Assembly (NCBI RefSeq): GCF_022201045.2
Contig: NC_068557.1
Location: forward strand, 5,084,001-5,148,000
Length of the DNA: 64,000 bases
Source: Citrus sinensis
Taxonomy: Eukaryota; Streptophyta; Magnoliopsida; Sapindales; Rutaceae
Reading direction: 5' to 3'
The notes under the pieces are model-generated. The model worked only from the letters and a program-made list of their open reading frames with translations, searched no databases and was not told the origin of the DNA. Made by a program: the position numbers and the translations under genes. This document shows, piece after piece, positions 49,649-59,568 of this stretch (positions are counted from its first letter, which is position 1; each line of letters begins with the position of its first letter).

Positions 49649-50226
49649 TTCTTTTAAATATTTCAACAGTCCATTTTTCCATCTTTATGTTATCTCTTAT
49701 TTATATTATTATTACAAGCATTAGGATTTTTTTTTTAGTTTACGTCCATAATATCAAAATTTTAATATATTCTACATAACAATTTAAAAAATATATACAA
49801 TAAAAATTTAAAACTAAGAGAAAATGAGGAAGTGGTGACTTCACCTTATTCTCGTTCCTTCTTCAAATAATAAAATAAGTCATTTATATCTCTTTTTCAA
49901 AAAGTGTAAATACTAACATAGCTGACGGAATAACGGATTCCTGCCATCCATACTTCTACTACATTATTTTATTTCAAGCAGAAAGCACGTGGAATGAAAT
50001 CCCACCTTTATTCCAATTATGTCCTTTCTTTTCCCGCCCTTTATTAATTTACCAACTGCTATCCCACGTTCCGATTCCAACGCTCTCCCTCCAGTCTCCC
50101 GCGAAAATCTCCACTCTTTGTTAACTAACAAAAATTTTGCCACCTCTCTTTCTCTCTTCTCACCGCGCCATCATCATCATCACACAAAAGCACAAAAAGG
50201 AAAAACAAAATCTTGATAATTTGCTG

Positions 50227-50261
<35 letters not shown>

Positions 50262-50265
50262 GTCT
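50227..50265. repeat. TC-rich tract in CNGC18 leader
   Basis: (TC)n of about 13 units with few interruptions, some 55-90 bp before the CNGC18 start. Pyrimidine tracts are common in plant 5' leaders and core promoters. Confidence 0.85.
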
Positions 50266-50310
50266 CAAAACCTCCTGGCGGCGGAATCCGGCTTGCCAGC
50301 GGGCTCCGCG

Positions 50311-50325
50311 ATGGAAGATGAATAG
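50311..50325 (+). promoter_or_regulatory. Four-codon uORF overlapping the CNGC18 start
   Basis: ATGGAAGATGAATAG encodes M-E-D-E-stop. The main start codon at 50318-50320 lies inside it in another frame. The uORF start has G at -3 and G at +4 (good context); the main start has A at -3 and A at +4. Whether the leader includes it depends on the transcription start, but it is only 7 bp upstream, so it almost surely does. Confidence 0.75.
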
Positions 50326-53300
50326 AAAAATACTTCCAGTTCTGTCCTCGGCCGCCGCCTCCACCGCCACCGCGACAGCCAATGTCGCCTCCTCTGCTTC
50401 ATCCCTCTTCCGCCCGTTCAGCAACCATAACCGGCCTTTACTCTCATCGTCCACAACTTCAGAGGTACCCACCGCGCAAATCCTCTGCTGGCGCTTCCAA
50501 ATCCTGGACCCGGATTCGGAAGCCGTGTCCCACTGGAACTACGTCTTCCTTGCCACCTGCATCATCGCGCTCTTGCTCGATCCTCTCTACTTCTTTCTGC
50601 CCTCTGTCAACAGAGAAGAGGCATGCCTAGAGACGGATGGAAATACGGGCTTCTTGATCACCGTCTTTCGGACGGTGGCTGATCTTTTCTTTGTATTTAA
50701 CATCTTTATGAAGTTTCGGACAGCTTTTGTGTCGCCCAGTTCTAGGAGTTTTGGGAGGGGAGAGTTAGTTATGGATGCAAGAGAGATTCGCAGTAGGTAT
50801 TTCAAGACTGATTTTGTCATTGATCTCGCCGCCGCCCTTCCCCTGCCTCAGGTTCGTCCTTAATATTTTCAAAGTTAAAACTAAACTACTTAACACCGCA
50901 AACTGTAGGGACTAAAGGAGCATTTAACTTGGCAGTTTGTCGTATTTCTAATAATTCCTTCAATGAGGGATTCCAAGGCTGATTATAACAACTCCTCGTT
51001 GGCCCTGGTCATTCTGTTGCAATATATTCCCAGGCTATTTGTCATCTTTCCTTTGAACGGAAGAATCATCAAAACTACAGGGGTTGTTGCGAAGGCTGAT
51101 TGGGCAGGAGCTGGGTACAATCTTGTTCTTTTCTTGCTTAGCAGTCACGTAAGAAACAGGGCGCCTCCACTGTTCATTCTCCTCCCAGTTTCTGAAACTC
51201 AATTGCCTTTTTTTTTCCATTTATTGTTGCTGTTATGTTTGCCTCAGGTTTTAGGAGCAACGTGGTACCTGGTGGCCGTAGGGCGGCAGTTCAGCTGCTG
51301 GAAAGATAGGTGTAATTGGGAGAACCGGCATCGAGCTTTGTGCCTTCCCTATTTCCTGGATTGCTCTACTTTAGAGGAGCCTGATCGGTTGAATTGGAGA
51401 AATGTCACCACCGTTATTGATGATTGCGATGCAGTTAGGGAAGCTGAGATTGACTTCAAGTTTGGAATATTTGCAGAATGTTTCACTGATGATGTTGCTG
51501 CGTCACATTTTTATAGGAAGATTTTATACTGTCTTTGGTGGGGTTTAAGAACTTTAAGGTCCGATTTTGTTATTGGTTTTGTTGATACTATATCATGGAC
51601 TTTAATACGGAATCCTCCGTTAAAATGTTTCTGTTTATATCAGAGCTCATATTTTATATATTCACTTTATTCTTTCTTTCTGCAGTTCATATGCACAGGA
51701 ATTAGATACAAGCATATATGTGGAGGAGAATCTACTTGCTATTTTCATATGTATCCTTGGTTCGGTCTTGTTTGCACTGTTGATTGGCAACATGCAGGTA
51801 CCATGAACTGCCACCTTAAATATTACTAATTCTCTTTACTGCGTTGTTGTTGCCTACTTTGAATAACCATGCTCTGCAGTAGTATCAGAAGCAACCATAT
51901 TTTGCCCGTAAATAACTTGGACGCTAAAAATTTATGCAAAAACCAAATGTATGTACAACCTGTTTGGACTTATGAAACTCCAAAGAATTGGAGTTACCAC
52001 CTAATCCGTAGGTCGTATTGGAAACAGAAATGGAACACTTAAAAGACTGCAGATAAAAATGTATGATCTTCCTTTTTTTTTTTGGCTGTCGGATTTTGAG
52101 TATGCTTGAAATTTAGGTATAGGCGGGTTGCAAACATTAGCTATTAAGTAAAGTGCGCGTTTGCCAATCACTTTATCTGCCGTGTCTGTGCTTCAAAGTC
52201 TAGCTGAAGCACATTACTTCCGAGCATGCCCCTTCTCTTTTTCAGTTAAGTTATAGCATCATCGATCAATATGAAAAGGAATGTTTGCCTGAAATCTCAT
52301 AGGGAGCATTATCTGTTGAGGGATTGGTTCACTACTAACTAGTTTGCAGGTGAAGTATCTAGGCGAGTAGGTTCATCTACACTTCATTAGGTGAGTGTTA
52401 GATTCTGGCTGGGAACAGCTGGTAAAGTTTTGGATTAAATAAATCTTATATCTACGGAAAATATTCAAATTGTTCTTCAAATTGTGTTAAATGATTGGAA
52501 CTTCTTTGTGGCTGCTGTCTAATGAAATGATACTGCTGATTGCATAATTATATATTACTAGAGATGGATTCCAGGTCTTGCTGATAACAACTTGTAATAC
52601 ATTAACGTGCCAAGTTTATAAGCAATGGCAATATGATTTTTTCTTTTTCGCTTCTTGAAGACATATTTCCAGTCCATGTCTGTAAGAATTGAAGAATGGA
52701 GGATTAAGCGAAGGGATACAGAGGAGTGGATGAGGCACCGGCAATTACCTCCAGATTTGCAGGAACGTGTTCATCAGTTTGTTCAGTACAAATGGCTTGC
52801 TACAAGAGGAGTCAATGAAGAGTCTATTCTGCGCTCACTACCTGTGGACCTCCGTCGTGAAATTCAAAGGCATTTATGCATTGCCCTTGTTCGCCGTGTA
52901 GGTCTATCTTGCATTTATAACATTGGTTTAACGACATACTTTTCTTGTTTTGTTTCGTTGGTCAACAATCCAATTTAATTTGTTTGTTTTTCAGGTACCA
53001 TTCTTCTCACAAATGGATGACCAGCTTCTTGATGCGATATGCCAGCGCCTGGTCTCATCATTGAGCATTAAAGGCACCTACATTGTTAGAGAGGGTGATC
53101 CAGTAAATGAGATGCTTTTCATAATCAGAGGGACACTGGAGAGCTCTACAACTAATGGAGGAAGGGACGGGTTCTTCAACTCCATCACCCTTCAACCGGG
53201 TGATTTCTGTGGTGAAGAGCTGCTAACATGGGCCTTAACACCCAACTCTACCCTCAACTTGCCCTCTTCAACTCGTACTGTCAGAGCTGTCACCGAAGTT

Positions 53301-53783
53301 GAAGCTTTTGCCCTTGAAGCTGAAGACCTTAAGTTTGTAGCACATCAATTCAAGCGACTTCACAGCAAGAAGCTCCAGCATGCCTTTAGGTACTATTCTC
53401 ACCAATGGAGGACTTGGGCTTCTTGCTTCATACAATCTGCTTGGAGAAAGTTCAGAAAGAGGAAGATGGCAATGGATTTGAGTATAAAAGAGAGTGGCTA
53501 CGGCTACGTGACAATTCCTGACAATGACAGCTACTATAGTTTCGACGCACCTGCTGGAAATTATGCAGATGGAAGTGCTCGAAAATCAGCATCCCGCAAA
53601 CATAGCAGTTCTAAGAATCTTGGAGCCACAATTTTGGCTTCAAAATTTGCCAAAAATACTAGAAAAGTGGCTGGCCAGAAACCTCAACCGGTTGAAGAAA
53701 TTAGTGCTTCTAGTAGCTTACAGATGCCCCCCTTGTTGAAACCATCTGATCCCGATTTCTATGTAGAAAATGAGCTTGTTTAG
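50318..53783 (+). CDS. CNGC18: Cyclic nucleotide-gated channel CNGC18
   Basis: Plasma-membrane Ca2+-permeable channel; CNGC18 in Arabidopsis is needed for pollen tube growth. Six exons: 50318-50851, 50936-51148, 51248-51558, 51686-51797, 52661-52897 and 52995-53783; phases agree and give 731 residues (Arabidopsis about 706). Order: Ser/Ala-rich N-terminus starting MNRKIL, S1-S6 (RFQILDPDSEAVSHWNYVFL, FMKFRTAFVSPSSRSFGRGE, LQYIPRLFVIFPL), pore helix WWGLRTLS with the SSYAQ filter side across the exon 3-4 junction, C-linker RIEEWRIKRRDTEEWMRHRQ, CNBD (IVREGDPVNEMLFIIRG, PGDFCGEELLTWAL), and a calmodulin/IQ region (WRTWASCFIQSAWRKFRKRK). The tail keeps NLGATILASKFA and ends LLKPSDPDFYVENELV, close to Arabidopsis CNGC18. 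First in-frame ATG is 50318; a small uORF overlaps it. No damage seen. Confidence 0.95.
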
Positions 53784-54301
53784 TTATTAGCACAAAAACT
53801 AATTGGAAGATGAATGAGTCGATGAAAAAGAAAAAGTAAAATAGTTAGGAAATTTTTTTATGTCATTTATGTAAATTTTTATAGATTACTGATGATCATA
53901 TTTTCACTTCTCAGCATCAAACATTCACTCAAAAATTTTGCAGTTTTCTATTTACAAAATCTTTCATTGGTTTTATGAGAATTATTGGTAGAGAAGCAAA
54001 ATTCATTTATGGTTTTGGGTGCTCATGCTCTTTGATTAAGCATACTTCATATGTTTATCTATAAATTCTGATTCTAAACTTCGTACTTCTTCTTTCTTGG
54101 AATGACTTAAGCTCCATGTTCTTGGTGATCTCAGGAGCCACTGATTCAATCGGCTTTTGACGTGAAGTTATTTACAAAAGTATATATGTCTCATGATCTT
54201 CTATTATTCAAAATGGTAACGACTACAACAAAGAAACCACTAAATCTCTGTCACAAAAAATTCCCAAAAACTTATATATAGTAATTAAAAATTTCTCTCT
54301 T
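53784..54301. other. Convergent spacer between CNGC18 and SPARK kinase
   Basis: About 520 bp holding the two 3' UTRs; the genes converge. Nothing else seen. Confidence 0.7.
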
Positions 54302-57003
54302 TCACGGAGTTGAAGGCTGGGTGGTTGAAGTTTGAGTTGTGGAAGCCTTAGCTGTTGTCGATATGTCAAGTGCCTTCTGTAATGTAACAAAAACTTGCTC
54401 CATGGGTGGTCTTTGATGCGTAAGTGCTGTGCAGGATAGAGCCAGCTGAAGTGTAAGATCAAAAGCTTCTATTGAGTATTCCCTATCAAGTTTAGGATCA
54501 GCAAGTTCCAATGCACTGCCTGCTCTGGTAAGAACTTTTGCCTGGTTAACAGAAACATTGAAAATAAAAACATAAGCCGGAAATTGAAAACATAAATCCA
54601 AAACAAGAAATTAGAATGAGGCAACACGGTGTCCAAAACAAGAAATTAGAATGAGGCAACACGATGTCTGACCATTTTATTTAGATGCATTGGTTTCTTC
54701 AAGTTCATGTTAATGACCTTCTTCCCAGACAGAATTTGGAGAAGTACTATTCCAAAACTGTAGACATCGCCTGATGAATTTACTTTGCAGTTGCTTCGGT
54801 ACTCAGGATCAAGATAACCAAAAGTTCCTCTTACTTCTGAGCTAGCATAGGTTTCACCAATGTCAATAACCTTAGACAATCCAAAATCTGAAAGCTTGGC
54901 CTCAAAGTTTGGACCCAGGAGAATGTTTGTTGGCTGCGAGAACCAACATTTAGCAATAATTAATCTTTTGCATTATTCCATTCTGGAAGAAGCCTGTGTT
55001 ACTCGAATTCTCAAGTCTTGAAACTCAGTAATGTTATAATTGGTGGAAAGGAGAGTTCTGACCAGCATGAGAGATGACACAAACGGTATTGTTATGAATA
55101 GACTGAGGTAAAACAGACCTTGATATCACGATGAACAATGCAGCCTTCTGAGTAACTGTGGAGAAACCAAAGGCCACGAGCACTATCAATTGCAATCTCC
55201 AGCCTTTGGATCCAAGATAGGCACTTATCCTTGCCTGTTATGGCTCACTTTCGTCAGACTGGAAATAAATTAAACATGAAAAAGGAACTTTTAACAAATG
55301 GAAAGGACTACCAAAAAGCCACTCAGCGAGATTTCCATTGGGACACAGCTCATATATGAGGAAACATTCGTCTACTCTTAAACAATAACCCAGCAGAGCC
55401 ACAAGGTTCGGGTGTCTGACGTGAGATGAGCTTGCAACTTCTCTGACGAAGGTCTCTACATTTCCCTCATTGGTAATATGTTTGATGGCAACGTGCTGAT
55501 TGTTTGACAGTTTGCCTTTATACACTTTTCCTGATATAATATCAAAACAAGTGAACATAAAAACCAAGAAGCCATATAGTTGTGATAGGCCTACTAAGAT
55601 TTTATTGTCATTTGTGGTGAAATGAAAACATCATATGACTTGAATATTCAGTTGTGAATATTAGGTTTGGATTGGCCGTTAAGTTAGTCGATACACGTTG
55701 ATTCTTGAGACAAAAAGAAGGTTGCATCGTTCTTTAGCTTACTTAGATACCGACCTGTTATTCCTTCCCCAATGAGATTTAGTTCGTTTAGTTTCTCCGT
55801 TGCGTAATGCACCTCCCTGATTGTATATCTTGGACAACCAGGATCCTTCAGTCGAACACCTTTGAATGCTGCCAAGTGAAATAAGCAGAATCAGCAAGCA
55901 TTGTTAGCTATTGGCTAATGCCTTGGTTGGTTACTGGAACTCTGCAAGGCTTACAAGTAATCTTAGCTGGAGGATTTGATTTATAGTATCTCTTCAGGCA
56001 AATGCAAGACGCAATGATTATTATTGCGACGACCCCAACAACTACAAGGCCTCCAATGAGAATCCAAATACCTGTTTCCATATAGAGTTCTTGACGGTTA
56101 AGAGAATAGAACATGCCATCAAATGAAAAGATCCATATTTGAGAACCAAGTGTTGATTACAGAAATGTTTATGTACTCACCAGTCTTATGTGTCATCTTC
56201 ATTTCAGCCAGTGTTTGTTTCGCTGCAGACCATAGAGACTAGTTACAGATGTTCTCAACATTAAGTTTCAACGCAATGATCGTGTAAAAATCTTGCTGGA
56301 AATTGAATTTACTGAAATTCATGTGTTTTTAAGATCTGTCCAGCAACTTACTAATATAGATATCTTGTGCAGCAAGGCACGTGAAAACGTTTTGTGCATA
56401 CTTCTCATCTCCAATTCTGCTACTTATCAATGATACCATCGCCGCAAATCTGCAGACTTCAGATTCAATATCTATTGACTCGGCTTTGGAGGATGCGAAA
56501 TGCGGTCCTTTTATCTCTTCCCAACTCTGCACGCAGACGCCACATATTTGATCCCATTCTCCATCAGAACTCACAAATTTGCAATCTTCATTAAACTTAA
56601 TCAGTTTATTTCCCAACATCTTAGAAACATCAGCAACAGAGTAGTTGGAACAAGCCCCAGCACCACTAGTTAATTTCTCAATCCCACAAGCGAAAGCATC
56701 TTCTTCCAATCTCTTCATTGAAGTCAAACAACTTCTCTGCTCGCTGGAATTCAGGTATATATTTCCTGTTTGATTCGCCCGCTGCCCCAATGCATAGAGG
56801 TACTTTTGAAAAGCTGAATCACAGCATTTGTTGGGCAGAAATCCTCCCCAATCTCCCCCTTCACAACTCGAATTATTTGACAACGATGAAAACTGAAAAT
56901 GGAGGCTGCAGTCTACAGGTGAAGGCTGACAATGTGTTAACTCTGTTACAGCGGTGATGATGATGATGAAAATAAACATAAATGACAAATCCTGAGGATA
57001 CAT
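54302..57003 (-). CDS. SPARK-domain receptor-like kinase
   Basis: Eight exons (minus): 57003-56352, 56222-56181, 56071-55955, 55868-55755, 55530-55312, 55234-55119, 54933-54673 and 54541-54302; phases agree and give 586 residues. Order: signal peptide (FMFIFIIIITAVTELTHC), Cys-rich extracellular SPARK-type domain (about 28-220; CEGGDWGGFLPNKCC, CGVCVQSW), membrane helix at about 233-256, then a kinase with loop IGEGITGKVYKG, K325 in VAIK, HRD at 416-418, DFG at 436-438 and GTFGYLDPEY, so all catalytic residues are present. The tail is Thr/Ser/Gln-rich. SPARK kinases include rice ARK1, required for arbuscular mycorrhiza maintenance; orthology here is not shown. A second in-frame ATG at 57054 has poorer context and would put 17 residues before the signal peptide. 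The ligand is unknown. Confidence 0.87.
54597..54666. repeat. 35-bp tandem repeat in SPARK kinase intron 7
   Basis: TCCAAAACAAGAAATTAGAA starts at 54597 and 54632; copies differ at about one base (ACGGTGTC / ACGATGTC). The second copy reaches to within about 7 bp of the exon 7 donor at 54672. Confidence 0.9.
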
Positions 57004-57054
57004 CTTATGCTTCCCCTCTTGAAATGTAGATTTTGCAATGTAGGGAACTACCAT

Positions 57055-59568
57055 AGAACATATGCTGATAGCACTATCCTAACAACTTCTGTGGCAAGAA
57101 AGATTATAAATTTCAGAAACCTTGGTGTGATATGTGTGTTATTCAAAGAAATTCCATTGAAACTTTGAATAAAAAATTTCTTTCTGAGAACTCAGAAGAG
57201 AGGTCTCTGTTGCAGTAACAAGTTTTAGTGAACACATTAAGACAAGACTCCTGAGAAAATGAGGTAGTGAAAACTTTGTCTGTATTACGAATTTGGATGG
57301 TTTAATTTGTACGGACTCAAAAAAGAATTGCATAATCTTGGCAATTGCGTTTTTGATTAATTAATACAAAACTAAAACGAAAGGTTTGTATGCATTTGTT
57401 CTAATGGAATATATTGCTAGTAATATGTGCTGTATAATTATATTTCTTTTCTGATTAACAAAGATGTTTGTTTTTGCCGGCCTACGCAATTTCAACAATA
57501 TGCCATATGCTTAACATTTTAATTTTTTTTTACCGAAGGTCGTTGCAGACAAATTGTTCCAAGGAACTTACTGTTTGTCAAAGAATATGCTAGCTTTATT
57601 CCAGAGAACGACAGCTCAAGTCACTCCACCTTATTCCTTATATGTCTATACTGAATTTACAATTGTGCATTAGATTATTAAAAGATGTCTTAACATTAGA
57701 TATTAGAGTATTAGTGTTGCACTCGAGAGTCTGATTGAATGGTTTTCAAATAATTTTATTTAAAAATATTAATTTAAAAAGTCCATACTGTCTAATAAAT
57801 ATTCTCTTTAATTATTCTCTATTTTTCACTTGTTGGTATGTCAAATTTGTTTGAATTTTAAGTTATATCAGACATAAATACTATTTTACGCTTGAAGAAT
57901 TAGATTTTCAACAATTATTATAAGTAATGGCAACTCAACATGGGTGTTTTGAGTAATTTTCAATAATAAACAACTAATTGGGTAATTGGCTTAAACTATA
58001 AGAACTGAGCATTTACTTTACAAATTATTCATGCAAATCTTTGTTTCTACTTTTATATAATAGACATTTGTTAAACTTGACTATCTAAGAACTTGATTAT
58101 GTGATTTTTTAACAACTTTATTTAGTTGGCTACTCGAATTCAAATACAGTGATTTGAAAAAGAATAGATTTGTGCTTTGCTACCTCCTTACTTTAAAAGT
58201 AAAAATAAAAATAACAAACATGATTTTTTATTAAAAAATAATGTGTTTCAAATTAAGATTTTCTTGGTTGAATGTACATGGCATAGAAAAGGCATGGAAA
58301 GAGAGAGAGAATGACGAGAGAAATTTTAGAATACACCAGAATAAGTACAATTAATTTAATTCATGAATAACATATATATTTAAATTTTATATAACCATCA
58401 ATTACATAATAATTTTTTAAAATAAATACACATATTATCATAATATTATTTAATTGCGGTATAACCGACATAATATCTCAAGGTATTTTAGCATTTCTCG
58501 ACAAAATAGAGCACAATAACAATTGATGATTTCACAATTTGACTTGTGGGCCAATCAAATGTCCCCGAAGCAATTGACCAAAAGTAAGTAATCAGGACCA
58601 AATGCAATCGTGATAAGCAGTAGATTATAGGCTTGCTAAATTAAGATGGCCATAATTTATTAATTTTACAATAAAATTTTAAAATTTTAAATACATTTCA
58701 AACTCAAAACACACTGATGGGTGTATAGAGCGTCGTCATTTTTTATTTCACTTCTTTAAAAGTGTAATTTTAATCGAGGGTAAGTTGTAAACAACTGACA
58801 AGGGTATTTATTAGCAGGATACTAAAGCGGTGCCAGTAAATCAATTCTAAAAATAGAGCAATCCTTTTACATCCTTTAATATCCTTATAACACCTCATTT
58901 TTCGTAATCTTAATTCTGTTACTACTAGAAATTACGTAAAGGATAAGTAAGAATTTAATTACACTAAAATGTTTTTACAAATCACGAACTCCTAGCTTTT
59001 TTTTTTAAGCCTTGTATATGATACATTTATTTTTGTTGATAAAATAAAATAAAAAATAATTTTGAAACAATGAAGAAATGAGTTGCCTAGCATAATAATT
59101 TTATTATAATTAATATATTCTAAGTGACTGTAAAACTTTATTGTAATTTTATAGTCTTTTGATCTATAATTTCATAAAGGAAGGAGATATAAAAATAAAA
59201 AGTGGTGTTTATAAAGAGTTTTAATGGGGTGTTAGAAGCTCTGCTCCCAGAAATAAACAGGTACTTTCTTAATGGGTACAGTTCAGAGCCCAAAACGCGG
59301 TCCGCTTTTGATTGGTCTCGATGGGCCAAGTTGGCCGCTTGACCCAGCAACGTAATGTATAAATTAAATGAAATCCGGTGAAATAAATTAAATGAACAAC
59401 TACTCTGTTGCTCTCTGTCAACACTCAACTGCAAGTTTCTACCTCTCGAAATTGGATTTTTTTTTTTTGACTATTAGAAGTTTATTTGAATTTGATTAAC
59501 GAAATAATTAAAGAGTAAGCAGCTAACAAAAAAAGTTTACTGTTTTAGGGTTTGTGAGCTTAAATATA
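57055..59568. other. Divergent spacer between SPARK kinase and DSS1
   Basis: Promoter DNA for both genes, AT-rich, with the MITE at 58318-58500. No gene recognised; open frames here are short and unlike known proteins. Confidence 0.6.
58318..58500. mobile_element. MITE, copy 2 of a two-copy family
   Basis: Left end GAGAAATTTTAGAATACACC; right end on the minus strand CGAGAAATGCTAAAATACC. Interior AATTTTTTAAAATAAATACACAT matches the minus strand of the copy at 21701-21880 over about 20 bases. More diverged ends than copy 1. Confidence 0.6.

Larger units (their letters stand above)
36708..50317. other. 13.6 kb divergent spacer between KUP8 and CNGC18
   Basis: It begins with the KUP8 leader and promoter and ends with the CNGC18 promoter and TC-rich leader. 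Between them are an old ~0.9-1.0 kb direct duplication (37676-38679 and 48773-49648), two DNA-transposon MITEs (39183-39804, 40493-40909), degenerate 155-bp tandem units (43772-44047), and a gypsy-related fossil with satellite (44228-48419) between direct repeats. From 41160 to 43770 I see only AT-rich DNA without a gene. Confidence 0.65.

Noticed and set aside
50213-50317. In-frame extension of CNGC18 upstream of 50318
   Set aside because: It would start at TTG and translate the TC-rich leader; the family starts at the MN-type methionine.
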